Assembly: GCF_001507435.1 (NCBI RefSeq)
Contig: NZ_LMWH01000183.1
Coordinates: 1-64,000, forward strand
Direction of reading: 5' to 3'
Length of the DNA: 64,000 nt
Origin: Streptomyces sp. NRRL F-5122
GTDB lineage: Bacteria; Actinomycetota; Actinomycetes; Streptomycetales; Streptomycetaceae
Shown here in pieces: positions 45,541 to 57,488 of the stretch (position 1 is the stretch's first letter; every line of letters begins with the position of its first letter). The notes beneath the pieces are model-generated. The model was not told the DNA's origin. It saw nothing but the letters and a program-made list of their open reading frames with translations, and searched no databases. The position numbers and the translations under genes are program-made.

Positions 45541-47785
45541 CCTCGTGCTGCTCCTTCGCCCCCGCGCCCGCCGGCACGGCCTCGCCGGCGCGCTGCTCCG
45601 GAATCGTCGCACGGCACTCAGCCGGCTCGATGCACAGGCGCGGCAGCCTGCGGTCGAGCCAGGTCGGCAGCCACCAGTTGGCGCCGCCGAGCAGATGCAT
45701 CAGGGCGGGGACGAGAAGGGTGCGCAGTACGAAGGCGTCGAGGGCGACGGCCGAGGCGAGCCCGATGCCGAACATGGCGATCACACGGTCGCCGCTGAGC
45801 ACGAAGGCCAGGAAGACGGAGATCATGATGACGGCCGCGGAGTTGATCACCCGGCCGGTCTCGGCGAGACCCACCCGCACCGCGCGCCGGTTGTCGCCCG
45901 TCTCCAGCCACTCCTCGTACATGCGGCTGACCAGGAACACCTGGTAGTCCATGGAGAGCCCGAAGAGCACCGAGACCATGATCACGGGGAGGAAGGGCTC
46001 GATCGGCCCGGCCCGGCCGAGTCCGAGCAGTTCGCTCCCCCAGCCCCACTGGAAGATCGCGACGACCACGCCGAACGCGGCGGCGACGGCGGCCACGTTC
46101 ATCACGGCGGCCTTCAGCGGGATGGCGAGGGACCGGAAGGCGAGCAGGAGCAGCACACAGCCGAGGCCGATCACCACACCCACGAACAGAGGTAGCTTTC
46201 CGACGATCACATTCGCGAAGTCGTCGTAGACGGCCGTGATGCCGCCGACGTGCACGTCGAGGTCCGTGCCCTGCTCGGCGCGCGGCAGCACCTCGGAGCG
46301 CAGCCGTTTCACCAGTTCACTGGTCTGCTGCGACTGCGGGGCGGAGTCCGGTACGACGGTGAGGTAGGCCGTGTCGCCGCCGCTGTTGTACGTCGCCGGG
46401 GTCACCGAGGCGACACCCGGGGTGGCCTCGAGGGCGCTGTCCAGATTGTCGAGCGCGAGCTTGTCCTCGGCGCCTCGCACCTGCGTGACCAGGGTGAGCG
46501 GGCCGTTGACGCCGGGCCCGAAGCCCTCCGCCATGAGGTCGTAGGCCTGCCGGGTGGTCGAAGCCTTGGGGTCGTTGCCCTGGTCGGAGGTGCCGAGGTG
46601 GAGGGAGAGCGTGGGCAGCGCGAGCAGGGCCATCACGGCCAGGGCGACGACGCCGAGCTTCTTCGGGTGGCGTTCGACGAACGCGGACCAGCGGGCGGAG
46701 AGCCCGGTCGGCACCTCGGGCCCCGGCCCGTGCTCCTGCAGCCTGCGCCGCTCACGCCTGCTGAGGGCGCGCGGGCCGATGAAGGACAGCAGCGCGGGCA
46801 GCAGGGTCACGGAGGCGGCGACGGTGAGCAGGACGGTCAGGCTGGCGGCGATCGCGACGCCGTTGAGGAACCCGAGGCGCAGGATCAGCATGCCGAGGAG
46901 CGCGATGCACACGGTCGCACCCGCGAAGACCACGGCCCGCCCGGTGGTGGCGACGGCGCCCGCCGCGGCCTCGTCCGCCGGGACACCGCGCTTCAGGCTG
47001 CGCCGGTGCCTGGTCACGATGAACAGTGCGTAGTCGATGCCGACGCCGAGCCCGATCAGCATGCCGAGCATGGGCGCGAAGTCGGCGACGGTCATCGCGT
47101 GCCCGAGCAGTCCGATGCCCGCGTACGCGGTGCCGACCCCGGTCAGGGCGGTGGCGATGGGCAGCAGGGAGGCGGCCGGTGATCCGAAGGCGAGGAAGAG
47201 CACCAGGGCGGCGACGGCCACGCCGACGATCTCGGCGAGATGCCCGCCCTTGGCCTCGGTCGCCCCGACGGCGCTGCCGCCCAGCTCGACCTTGAGGCCG
47301 TCGGTCTCGGCGGACTCTGCCGCGTCGACCACGGCCTTGGCCTCGCCCTTGCCGATGTCCTCGGCCGACCGCTCGAAGGTGATGGTGGCGTACGCCATGC
47401 GGCCGTCCCGGCTGATCTGGTCGCTGTGGCCGTCCTTGTAGGGACTGGTGACGGCGGCGACGCCGTGAAGGTCCGCGATGTGGTCCAGGGTGCGGGTCAT
47501 CGTCTGCTCGACGTCGGCGGCACGCACACCCTCGGCACCGGTCTGCCAGACGACGGTGTCGCTGTCGCCGCCGAGACCGGGGAAGCCCCGCTCGAGCAGC
47601 CCGGCGGCTCGATGGGACTCGGTGCCGGGGATGCCGTAGTCACTCGAGTACGCGGTGCCCGCGACGGTGGACGCCGTGGTGACACCGGCGAGGGCGACCA
47701 GCCAGAGCACAACGGTGACGAGACGGTGGCGTACACACCAGCGTGCGAGGTCTGCCAACGGACGTGCTCCCTGGGAGTGATTCAT
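45518..47785 (-). CDS. MMPL/RND-family membrane transporter
   Basis: 755 residues with two MMPL halves, each one helix, a large extracytoplasmic loop, then five helices. Helix 1 follows LADLARWCVRHRLVTVVLW. The first bundle contains MLGMLIGLGVGIDYALFIVTRHR, with the GxxxD(Y/F) proton-relay motif. The second contains VLFGLSMDYQVFLVSRMYEEW, the matching motif. Relatives move lipids or export hydrophobic compounds (ActII-3, MmpL). The substrate is unknown. The C-terminal tail is charged and short. The gene has a 243-bp upstream region shared with the gatB 3' end. Confidence 0.9.
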   Translation of the reverse strand: MNHSQGARPLADLARWCVRHRLVTVVLWLVALAGVTTASTVAGTAYSSDYGIPGTESHRAAGLLERGFPGLGGDSDTVVWQTGAEGVRAADVEQTMTRTLDHIADLHGVAAVTSPYKDGHSDQISRDGRMAYATITFERSAEDIGKGEAKAVVDAAESAETDGLKVELGGSAVGATEAKGGHLAEIVGVAVAALVLFLAFGSPAASLLPIATALTGVGTAYAGIGLLGHAMTVADFAPMLGMLIGLGVGIDYALFIVTRHRRSLKRGVPADEAAAGAVATTGRAVVFAGATVCIALLGMLILRLGFLNGVAIAASLTVLLTVAASVTLLPALLSFIGPRALSRRERRRLQEHGPGPEVPTGLSARWSAFVERHPKKLGVVALAVMALLALPTLSLHLGTSDQGNDPKASTTRQAYDLMAEGFGPGVNGPLTLVTQVRGAEDKLALDNLDSALEATPGVASVTPATYNSGGDTAYLTVVPDSAPQSQQTSELVKRLRSEVLPRAEQGTDLDVHVGGITAVYDDFANVIVGKLPLFVGVVIGLGCVLLLLAFRSLAIPLKAAVMNVAAVAAAFGVVVAIFQWGWGSELLGLGRAGPIEPFLPVIMVSVLFGLSMDYQVFLVSRMYEEWLETGDNRRAVRVGLAETGRVINSAAVIMISVFLAFVLSGDRVIAMFGIGLASAVALDAFVLRTLLVPALMHLLGGANWWLPTWLDRRLPRLCIEPAECRATIPEQRAGEAVPAGAGAKEQHEDVRDIPG

Positions 47786-47971
47786 GGATCTTTGTCCGGG
47801 AACAGTCGTCGATGAACTGAACAGCCCGGAAAGAACGAATGAGCAATCCCCATCACTCTGGCAGCCGTGGGAGATCGTTTGTCGCTTTCGTGGGCTTCGT
47901 CACAAGACGGCAAACGATTCAGGGGAACAATCTGCGCGGTTTCCTTGCTATATAAGGTTTCGGTAAGCGAC

Positions 47972-48008
47972 ACAGGGGCGGCCCATCTCAGAGATGGACC
48001 GCCCCTGT
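47972..48008 (-). terminator. Terminator downstream of gatB
   Basis: Arms of 18 bases (47972-47989 and 47991-48008) pair with a single mismatch around a one-base centre, 20 bp after the gatB stop. Next to it, at 47943-47957, lies an AT-rich inverted repeat, CCTTGCTATATAAGG. Confidence 0.75.
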
Positions 48009-48028
48009 GGGCGCTTCTGCGGCTGGTC

Positions 48029-49543
48029 TCAGCCCTCGCCGACGCCCAGCTTCGCCAGGATCAGCTCCTTGACGCGCGCGGCGTCGGCCTGGCCGCGGGT
48101 GGCCTTCATGACGGCGCCGACCAGGGCACCGGCCGCCGCGACCTTGCCACCGCGGATCTTGTCCGCGATCGCCGGGTTGCCCGCGATGGCCTCCTCGACC
48201 GCGGAGGTCAGGGCGCCCTCGTCGGAGACGACCTTCAGCCCGCGCTTGTCGACGACCTCGTCCGGCGTGCCCTCGCCCGCGAGCACACCCTCGATGACCT
48301 GGCGGGCGAGCTTGTCGTTCAGATCACCGGAGGCCACCAGCTCGGAGACTCGGGCGACCTGCTCCGGCGAGATCGACAGCTCCTCCAACGTCGTGCCGGC
48401 CTCGTTCGCATGCCGGGCGAGCTCGCCCATCCACCACTTGCGGGCGGAGGCCGCGTCGGCGCCCGCCTCGATGGTGGCGACGATCGAGTCGAGCGCACCG
48501 GCGTTGAGGATCGCCTGCATCTCCGTGGCGGAGACGCCCCACTCCTCGAGCAGCCGGGTGCGGCGCACGAGAGGCAGCTCCGGCAGCGTCCCGCGCAGCT
48601 CCTCCACCCACTCGCGCGGGGGCGCGACGGGCACCAGGTCCGGCTCGGGGAAGTACCGGTAGTCCTCGGCCTCCTCCTTGGTGCGGCCCGAGGTCGTCGT
48701 GCCGGTGTCCTCGTGGAAGTGGCGGGTCTCCTGGATCACCTTGCCGCCGCCGTCGAGCACCGCGGCGTGCCGCTGGACCTCGAAGCGGGCGGCGCGCTCG
48801 ACGGAACGCAGCGAGTTGACGTTCTTCGTCTCGGAGCGGGTGCCGAACTTCTCGGAGCCCTTCGGCATCAGCGACAGGTTCACGTCGCAGCGCATCTGGC
48901 CCATCTCCATCCGGGCCTCGGAGACACCGAGGGCCCGGATGAGCTCGCGCAGCTCGCGGACGTACGCCTTCGCCACCTCGGGCGCACGCTCGCCCGCTCC
49001 GACGATCGGCTTGGTGACGATCTCGATCAGCGGGATACCGGCGCGGTTGTAGTCCAGCAGGGAGTGGTCGGCGCCGTGGATGCGGCCGGTGGCACCGCCG
49101 ACGTGCGTCGACTTGCCGGTGTCCTCCTCCATGTGGGCGCGCTCGATCTCGACGCGGAAGGTCTCGCCGTCCTCCAGCTGCACGTCGAGGTAGCCGTTGA
49201 AGGCGATCGGCTCGTCGTACTGGGAGGTCTGGAAGTTCTTCGGCATGTCCGGATAGAAGTAGTTCTTCCGGGCGAAGCGGCACCACTCGGCGATCTCGCA
49301 GTTCAGCGCGAGACCGATCCGGATCGCGGACTCCACGCCGATCGTGTTCACGACGGGGAGCGCGCCGGGCATGCCGAGACAGGTGGGGCAGGTCTGCGAG
49401 TTCGGCTCGGCGCCGAGCGCCGTGGAGCAGCCGCAGAACATCTTGGTCTTGGTGCCGAGTTCGACATGGACCTCGAGGCCCATGACGGGGTCGTACGAGG
49501 CCAGTGCGTCCTCGTACGACACCAGGTCGGTCATGGTGGTCAC
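48029..49543 (-). CDS. gatB: Asp-tRNA(Asn)/Glu-tRNA(Gln) amidotransferase subunit B
   Basis: 504 residues. It binds mischarged tRNA and phosphorylates its Glu or Asp side chain before amidation. The cradle domain has [19 protein letters not shown] and [16 protein letters not shown], whose cysteines form the zinc site. [16 protein letters not shown] and [11 protein letters not shown] follow. The C-terminal YqeY-like tail (about 355-500) grips tRNA. GAGGGAAG seven bases upstream supports GTG 49541-49543. It is the last gene of the gatC-gatA-small protein-gatB operon. Confidence 0.96.
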   Translation of the reverse strand: MTTMTDLVSYEDALASYDPVMGLEVHVELGTKTKMFCGCSTALGAEPNSQTCPTCLGMPGALPVVNTIGVESAIRIGLALNCEIAEWCRFARKNYFYPDMPKNFQTSQYDEPIAFNGYLDVQLEDGETFRVEIERAHMEEDTGKSTHVGGATGRIHGADHSLLDYNRAGIPLIEIVTKPIVGAGERAPEVAKAYVRELRELIRALGVSEARMEMGQMRCDVNLSLMPKGSEKFGTRSETKNVNSLRSVERAARFEVQRHAAVLDGGGKVIQETRHFHEDTGTTTSGRTKEEAEDYRYFPEPDLVPVAPPREWVEELRGTLPELPLVRRTRLLEEWGVSATEMQAILNAGALDSIVATIEAGADAASARKWWMGELARHANEAGTTLEELSISPEQVARVSELVASGDLNDKLARQVIEGVLAGEGTPDEVVDKRGLKVVSDEGALTSAVEEAIAGNPAIADKIRGGKVAAAGALVGAVMKATRGQADAARVKELILAKLGVGEG

Positions 49544-49558
49544 GGTGAAACTTCCCTC

Positions 49559-49801
49559 TCAGCCCAGCAGGACGTCGTCGTCGCCCAGCCGCTTCAGCTC
49601 GCGGTAGAGGATCGCGAGGCCGGTGACGATGGCGGCGGCGGACACGGCCGCGTCGATCAGGCGCAGCGTGTCGTGCTCGAGGCGGGCCTTCTTGGCCTGC
49701 TTCGCGACACCGAACGCGCCGAACGCGGTGGTGGCCATGGACAGGTACATACCGGACTTGGACTTCTTGAAGCCCTTGGCCTTGGACAGTGCCGTACTCA
49801 C
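49559..49801 (-). CDS. Small membrane protein inside the gat operon, 80 residues
   Basis: Opens [20 protein letters not shown] (GTG start), a basic, probably amphipathic start, then two hydrophobic segments ([13 protein letters not shown] and a longer one ending in [11 protein letters not shown]). The GTG (49799-49801) overlaps the gatA stop in a GTGA junction, and gatB starts 15 bp after its stop, so it is translationally embedded in the operon. No function is apparent. It is not part of the known GatCAB complex. Confidence 0.75.
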   Translation of the reverse strand: MSTALSKAKGFKKSKSGMYLSMATTAFGAFGVAKQAKKARLEHDTLRLIDAAVSAAAIVTGLAILYRELKRLGDDDVLLG

Positions 49802-51300
49802 AGCGACGGAGCCTCCTCGAGAAGCGGGTGCCCCCACTTTTCCACGAAGGCGGCCTCGACGGCGGCGCCGACCTTGTAGAGGCGTTCGTCCTTCGTCGCC
49901 GGGGCGATGATCTGCAGGCCCACCGGGAGGTTGTCCTCCGGCGCGAGACCGCAGGGCAGCGACATGGCGGCGTTGCCCGCCAGGTTGACCGGGATGGTGC
50001 ACAGGTCGGCCAGGTACATCGCCATCGGGTCGTCGGCGCGCTCGCCGATCGGGAAGGCGGTCGTCGGGGTCGTCGGCGACACGATCACGTCGACCTGTTC
50101 GAAGGCCTTCTCGAAGTCCCGGGTGATGAGCGTACGGACCTTCTGCGCGGACCCGTAGTACGCGTCGTAGTAGCCGGAGCTCAGGGCGTACGTGCCGAGC
50201 ATGACCCGGCGCTTGACCTCGGCGCCGAAGCCCTCCGCGCGGGTGATGGAGGTGACCTCCTCCGCGGAGCGCGTGCCGTCGTCGCCGACGCGCAGCCCGT
50301 AGCGCAGACCGTCGAAGCGCGCCAGGTTGCTGGAGCACTCGCTCGGTGCGATCAGGTAGTACGCGGCCAGCGCCAGGTCGAAGGACGGGCAGTCCAGCTC
50401 GACGATCTCGGCGCCCAGCTCCTTGAGCAGGGCGACGGACTCGTCGAAGCGCTGGATGACACCGGCCTGGTAGCCCTCGCCGCGGAACTGCTTGACGACA
50501 CCGACGCGCATGCCCCGGACGGTGCCGTTGCGCGCGGCCTCGACGACCGGCGGCACCGGGGCGTCGATGGAGGTGGAGTCGAGCGGGTCGTGTCCGCCGA
50601 TGACCTCGTGCAGAAGGGCGGCGTCCAGGACCGTACGGGCGCAGGGTCCGCCCTGGTCGAGGCTGCTGCTGAAGGCGACCATCCCGTAGCGGGAGACCCC
50701 GCCGTACGTCGGCTTGACGCCGACCGTGCCGGTGACGGAGGCCGGCTGGCGGATGGAACCGCCGGTGTCCGTGCCGATGGCCAGGGGGGCCTGGAAGGAG
50801 GCGAGCGCGGCGCTGGAACCGCCGCCGGAGCCGCCGGGGATGCGGGTGAGGTCCCAGGGGTTGCCGGTCGGGCCGTAGGCGCTGTTCTCCGTCGACGACC
50901 CCATGGCGAACTCGTCCATGTTGGTCTTGCCGAGGATGACGACGTCGGCGTCCTTCAGCTTCCTGGTGACGGTCGCGTCGTACGGCGGGATCCAGCCCTC
51001 GAGGATCTTGGACCCGACGGTCGTGGGCACGCCCTTGGTGGTGAAGATGTCCTTGAGCGCGAGCGGCACACCCGCGAGCGGGCCGAGCTTCTCGCCCCGC
51101 GCCCGCTTCTCGTCGACGGCACGGGCCTGCGCCAGCGCGCCCTCGCGGTCCACGTGCAGGAAGGCGTGCACCTTCTCGTCGACGGCCTCGATCCGGGCGA
51201 GGTGGGCCTCGGCGACCTCGACGGCGGTCAGCTCGCCGGAGGCCACCTTCTCGGCGGTCTCGGCGGCGGTGAGCCGGATGATGCTGTTCTTGTCCGTCAT
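49798..51300 (-). CDS. gatA: Asp-tRNA(Asn)/Glu-tRNA(Gln) amidotransferase subunit A
   Basis: 500 residues, amidase-signature enzyme. It releases ammonia from glutamine and passes it to GatB. The Ser-cisSer-Lys triad is seen: the catalytic lysine in [12 protein letters not shown], and both serines in [17 protein letters not shown] with [13 protein letters not shown]. Length is normal for GatA. It begins six bp after gatC and overlaps the next gene by four bases. Streptomyces lacks GlnRS, so the complex is needed for Gln-tRNA. Confidence 0.96.
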   Translation of the reverse strand: MTDKNSIIRLTAAETAEKVASGELTAVEVAEAHLARIEAVDEKVHAFLHVDREGALAQARAVDEKRARGEKLGPLAGVPLALKDIFTTKGVPTTVGSKILEGWIPPYDATVTRKLKDADVVILGKTNMDEFAMGSSTENSAYGPTGNPWDLTRIPGGSGGGSSAALASFQAPLAIGTDTGGSIRQPASVTGTVGVKPTYGGVSRYGMVAFSSSLDQGGPCARTVLDAALLHEVIGGHDPLDSTSIDAPVPPVVEAARNGTVRGMRVGVVKQFRGEGYQAGVIQRFDESVALLKELGAEIVELDCPSFDLALAAYYLIAPSECSSNLARFDGLRYGLRVGDDGTRSAEEVTSITRAEGFGAEVKRRVMLGTYALSSGYYDAYYGSAQKVRTLITRDFEKAFEQVDVIVSPTTPTTAFPIGERADDPMAMYLADLCTIPVNLAGNAAMSLPCGLAPEDNLPVGLQIIAPATKDERLYKVGAAVEAAFVEKWGHPLLEEAPSL

Positions 51301-51306
51301 GACGGT

Positions 51307-51603
51307 CTACTCCTCCCCCAGGATCTGCGGCACCTTGAAACGCTGCTGCTCCTGGGCCGGGGCGCCGGACAGCGCCTGCTCGGGGGTGAGCGACGGACGG
51401 ACCTCGTCCGGGCGCATGACATTCGTCAGCGGCAGCGGGTGAGAGGTCGGCGGTACGTCTTGGTCGGCGACCTCGCTGACGCGGGCGACCGCGCCGATGA
51501 TGTCGTCGAGCTGGCCTGCGAAGTGGTCGAGCTCTTCGGGCTTCAGCTCCAGACGCGCCAGCCGGGCGAGGTGGGCGACCTCCTCGCGCGTGATGCCAGG
51601 CAT
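51307..51603 (-). CDS. gatC: Asp-tRNA(Asn)/Glu-tRNA(Gln) amidotransferase subunit C
   Basis: 98 residues. It wraps GatA onto GatB and stabilises the complex. The family pattern [17 protein letters not shown], then [20 protein letters not shown] and [19 protein letters not shown], is full length. The ATG at 51601-51603 has AGAGGAT upstream; an upstream in-frame start lacks homology. It is first in the operon, 129 bp after rmdB. Confidence 0.95.
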   Translation of the reverse strand: MPGITREEVAHLARLARLELKPEELDHFAGQLDDIIGAVARVSEVADQDVPPTSHPLPLTNVMRPDEVRPSLTPEQALSGAPAQEQQRFKVPQILGEE

Positions 51604-51732
51604 GCAGCGATCCTCTGGGGGTGAGAGTGTGTGGTTTGGGCCCAATCCTATGGCGCCGGTCCCAGTGCCCGCGCCTGGGTTTGCCCGCGGCCCGCCGTGC
51701 CGAGGGTCCGGTTCCGCCCGGGGCGGGACCGG

Positions 51733-54012
51733 CTACTCGTCACCCGTCGCCGCGGGGAGGGCCGCGCGGGGCCGCCGCCAGCCCCGCGCGCCGCGCGCCA
51801 GCAGCCATGCCGTGGTCTCCTCCGCCGGCATCGCGGCGGCGACCAGCCAGCCCTGGACCGCGTCGCACCCCAGGTCACGCAGCCGCTCCCACGTCTCGTC
51901 GTCCTCGACGCCCTCGGCGATGACGAGGAGACCCAGCGAGTGGGCGAGGTCGACCGTGCAGCGCACGATCTCGGCGTCCTCGGCGTCCACCGCCAGCCGT
52001 GCCACGAACGAGCGGTCGATCTTCAGCTCGCTGACGGGCAGCCGCCGCAGATGCACCAGCGACGAGTAGCCGGTGCCGAAGTCGTCCAGCGACATCTTCA
52101 CCCCGTGCCCGGCCAGCGCGGCCAGGGTGTCCGCGGCCCGCTGCGGGTCCTCGAGGAGCACGTGTTCCGTTATCTCCAGCTGCAGCGCCCCCGCGGGCAC
52201 CCCGTGCCGCGCCAGCCGGGCGGCGACCGCGCCGGCGAAACCGGGGCTGTGGACGTCCCGCGGCGAGACGTTGACGGCGACCGGGACCTTGAGCCCCTGC
52301 GCACGCCACCGTGCCACCTGCCCGAGAGCCGTCTCCAGCACGTACTCCGTCAGATGGGGCATCAGCCCCGACGACTCCGCGATCGCGATGAACTCGTCCG
52401 GGGGCACCCTGCCCCGCTCGGGATGCACCCACCGCACCAGCGCCTCGAGCCCGGCGACATGCCCGTCGAAGCGCACCTTCGGCTGGTAGTGCAGCTGCAC
52501 CTCGTGCGCGTCCAGTGCACGCCGCAGATCTCCGAGCAGCCCGAGCCGGTCCGGGGTGTTCGAGTCCCGCTTGGACTCGTACACCTCCACGCCGGTGCGG
52601 TCCCGCTTCGCCTGGTACATCGCCACGTCGGCACGGCGCAGCAGGCCCTCCGCGTCGAGCGCGTGGTCGGGGAAGACGGCGACCCCGGCGCTGGCCTCCA
52701 GGACGAGCGTGAGCCCGTCGAGATCGAGCGGCGAGCTGAGGGCCGCGACCAGATTGCGGGCCGCCCGCGATGCCGACGTGGTGGAGTCCGCGACGGGCAG
52801 TAACACGGCGAACTCGTCTCCGCCGAGCCGAGCGGCCTCCGCCCCGCGCGGCAGTGCCAGCCGCAGCCGCTCCGCAATCTGCAGAAGCAGCCGGTCGCCG
52901 GCGAGATGCCCCAGTGTGTCGTTCACCGACCGGAAGCGGTCGAGGTCTATCAGCATCAGCGCGGCGCGGGCCCCGAGACGCTCGGCGTCGTCGAGCGCGG
53001 TCCAGGTGCGCGCCAGCAGCCACTGCCGGTTCGGCAGCCCGGTCAGAGGATCGCGCAACTGCTCCTCCGCGCGGACACGGGCTATCCACAGGGTGGAGTC
53101 CAGCGCCACGAGCGGTATGGCGAACAGCGGCAGCAGCATCGGAAGCGCCACGGCCACCACGCAGATGAGCGGCGCGATGCCGAGCAGCGCGACGGCCACG
53201 AGGCCCTGGCGGACCAGCGCCGGACGGGCGAAGGCGGGCAGCTCGTCGGTGTGCGGCGCGTGCAGGTACCAGAGCAGCAGCCGGGTCACCGCCAGGTACG
53301 CGGTGGCGACGAGGAGGACCTCGGGCAGGGCGTAGGCGGTCCAGTTCTGCGGGTCCCAGGGCGTCTCGACGGTCGGCACGCTGCCGAAGAGGGCCAGAAC
53401 GAGTGCTCCGGCGCCCAGGCCGAGGATGTCGACCGCGCCCTGCTGGATGCCCAGGAGCCAACGGCCCGGCCGGGCGATGCCGACCAGCACGACCACCGTG
53501 AGGCTCACCAGCCCGGCGGGTACCCAGCCGTACAGCAGCAGGACGGCGAGCGTCAGGGCGGCGCCGGAGCCGGTGCCTCCCCACCAGTGGGCGCGTCCGA
53601 GCGCCACCAGGTGGCCCACGATGAGGCCGGTGAGCACGGCGAGCGACCAGCCGACCGTACCGGCGGGGAAGAGCGCGTGGTGTCCGTCGAACGCGTGATA
53701 GAAGCCGGCCCCGAGGACGAGGCCGGCGGCGGCGATGATCACGACGGGCAGCCCGGGCCGGGACCTGTGCTGCTCGCCGTCCTGGTCGTGCAGTCCGTGC
53801 AGTCCCACCACGTGCGCCGCGATCGGCGGTACCCGTCCGCTGGGGGCCCCCGGCCCCAGCCCCGCGCCGGGGAGAAGCCCCGGCACGGCGCTCGACGGGT
53901 GCGTACCCGCGCGCCCCGACGGCCTCGCTGTCCGGCGGCCGACCCGCCAGGTGCCGGCTATCCGGCACAGGGGCAGCCGTGAGTCCGGAGCGGCGCTCTC
54001 GGTCGGTTCCAT
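51733..54012 (-). CDS. rmdB: Membrane GGDEF-EAL protein (RmdB-like c-di-GMP phosphodiesterase)
   Basis: 759 residues. A proline-rich cytoplasmic N-terminus (1-75) is followed by about six or seven transmembrane helices (about 80-310), GGDEF (motif 397-401, [12 protein letters not shown]) and EAL (motif 523-525 in LEALVRWVHP). Both signatures are intact, as are NVSPRDV, LDDFGTGYSSL and IAEGVED, so phosphodiesterase activity is likely. The place between gatC and ligA matches RmdB, shown to affect development in S. coelicolor. Codon 404 is TTA (52801-52803), just after the GGDEF motif, making translation dependent on the bldA tRNA. GAGAGGGA precedes the ATG (54010-54012). Confidence 0.88.
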   Translation of the reverse strand: MEPTESAAPDSRLPLCRIAGTWRVGRRTARPSGRAGTHPSSAVPGLLPGAGLGPGAPSGRVPPIAAHVVGLHGLHDQDGEQHRSRPGLPVVIIAAAGLVLGAGFYHAFDGHHALFPAGTVGWSLAVLTGLIVGHLVALGRAHWWGGTGSGAALTLAVLLLYGWVPAGLVSLTVVVLVGIARPGRWLLGIQQGAVDILGLGAGALVLALFGSVPTVETPWDPQNWTAYALPEVLLVATAYLAVTRLLLWYLHAPHTDELPAFARPALVRQGLVAVALLGIAPLICVVAVALPMLLPLFAIPLVALDSTLWIARVRAEEQLRDPLTGLPNRQWLLARTWTALDDAERLGARAALMLIDLDRFRSVNDTLGHLAGDRLLLQIAERLRLALPRGAEAARLGGDEFAVLLPVADSTTSASRAARNLVAALSSPLDLDGLTLVLEASAGVAVFPDHALDAEGLLRRADVAMYQAKRDRTGVEVYESKRDSNTPDRLGLLGDLRRALDAHEVQLHYQPKVRFDGHVAGLEALVRWVHPERGRVPPDEFIAIAESSGLMPHLTEYVLETALGQVARWRAQGLKVPVAVNVSPRDVHSPGFAGAVAARLARHGVPAGALQLEITEHVLLEDPQRAADTLAALAGHGVKMSLDDFGTGYSSLVHLRRLPVSELKIDRSFVARLAVDAEDAEIVRCTVDLAHSLGLLVIAEGVEDDETWERLRDLGCDAVQGWLVAAAMPAEETTAWLLARGARGWRRPRAALPAATGDE

Positions 54013-54199
54013 TCCCGTCCCTCTCACAGCCGGCGGTGCCCACGCCACGCGGTCCGAGGCCCGACGAACCGTCAGGACCACCGCGTCCGAAAACCCACCA
54101 CGCCTCCGGGCACGGCAGGCGCGCACCTCAACAGTAGGCCGCAGAAGGCTTCCACGGGCAGCGGTCGTCGACGGTTGCCCGAATGCGACCCGGCCACCC

Positions 54200-54216
54200 G
54201 TATGCATCTGGTATGC
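54200..54216. promoter_or_regulatory. GTATGC direct repeat upstream of rmdB
   Basis: GTATGC-ATCTG-GTATGC repeats with an 11-bp period, one helical turn, in the 227 bp between ligA and rmdB. Such spacing is typical of OmpR/PhoB-type response-regulator sites. A plausible rmdB -10 (TACTGT) lies downstream. Confidence 0.3.
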
Positions 54217-54239
54217 GCCGAACGGGTGACCTTGGACCG

Positions 54240-56450
<2,211 letters not shown>

Positions 56451-57458
56451 TTACTCTGGGTTCTCCGCGAGGGATCTCGCCGCCCGGACGCAGTGGGCGA
56501 GCGCCTTGCGGGCGAAGTCCGGGGACGCGCCCGCCAGGCCGCACGTCGGCGTGACCGTGACCGCCTCCGCGAGAAGCCCCGGATTCAGCCCCAGCCTGCG
56601 CCACAACGTCCTGACACCCATGACGCTACCGGCAGGGTCCGACAACGGGACGTCCGTGCTCGCCACCACCCCGGCGAAGAGCCTGGTGCCCCCCTCCACC
56701 GCCTCTCCGATCGCGTCGTCGTCACGCTCGGTGAGCAGCGAGAAGTCGAAGGAGACGGCCGCCGCGCCCGCCCTGCGCAGCAGCGCGAACGGAACGTCCG
56801 GCGCGCACGAGTGGACCACGACCGGCCCGTCCGCGTGAACCCCGACGACGTCCCGCAGCGCGGCCTCGACGACCTGCCGGTCGACGGCCCCGTGGGTCCG
56901 GTAGCCGCTGGCGGTCCTGACCTGCCCGCGCAGGACGGAGGTGAGCGAGGGCTCGTCCAGTTGCAGCACGATCCGTGCGCCGGGGATGCGCCGGCGCACC
57001 TCGTCGAGGTGCAGCCGCAGCCCCTCGCCGAGCGACCCGGCGAGATCGCGGCAGGCCCCGGCGTCGGAGAGCGCCGCCTCGCCGTTCCGCAGCTCCAGCG
57101 CGGCGGCGAGCGTCCAGGGGCCCACCGCCTGCACCTTCAGCGGCCCCTCGTAGTCCTGGGTGAACTCCTCCAGCGCGTCGAGGTCCTCACCGAGCCAGGA
57201 GCGGGCCCGCCTGCTGTCCCGCCCCGGCCGGTCGGAGAAGCGCCAGCCGCTCGGTTCCACGCGCGCGTACAGGTCGACGAGCATCCCCGCGGTCCGTCCG
57301 ATCATGTCGGCGCCGGGCCCGCGGGCCGGAAGCTCGGGAAGGAACGGGAAGTCCTCGAAGCTCCCGGTGACGGTCTTGGCCGCCTCCCGCGTGTCGTCTC
57401 CGGGCATGGACCCGACACCGGTGGCGGCGCCGAACCTGAACTCGCTGTTTTCACTCAC
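56451..57458 (-). CDS. Core-type cobalamin-independent methionine synthase family protein
   Basis: 335 residues, equal to the C-terminal half of MetE. MetE transfers a methyl group to homocysteine; short core forms lack the folate-binding N-domain and may use another methyl donor. GAATGVGSMPG starts the barrel. The zinc ligands appear as VVVHSCAPD (His and Cys) and TPTCGLAG (Cys). The usual glutamate ligand is not obvious (AVSFDFS). The start is GTG (57456-57458), with no strong ribosome binding site. It lies just upstream of ligA, so the two are probably co-transcribed. Confidence 0.8.
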   Translation of the reverse strand: MSENSEFRFGAATGVGSMPGDDTREAAKTVTGSFEDFPFLPELPARGPGADMIGRTAGMLVDLYARVEPSGWRFSDRPGRDSRRARSWLGEDLDALEEFTQDYEGPLKVQAVGPWTLAAALELRNGEAALSDAGACRDLAGSLGEGLRLHLDEVRRRIPGARIVLQLDEPSLTSVLRGQVRTASGYRTHGAVDRQVVEAALRDVVGVHADGPVVVHSCAPDVPFALLRRAGAAAVSFDFSLLTERDDDAIGEAVEGGTRLFAGVVASTDVPLSDPAGSVMGVRTLWRRLGLNPGLLAEAVTVTPTCGLAGASPDFARKALAHCVRAARSLAENPE

Positions 57459-57488
57459 CCCGGAAGACTACGGAACCCGTCGGCGCGG

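Noticed and set aside
47782..47973. Short overlapping frames on both strands between the MMPL gene and gatB
   Set aside because: No ribosome binding site and unusual codon use; they lie in an AT-rich promoter/terminator region.
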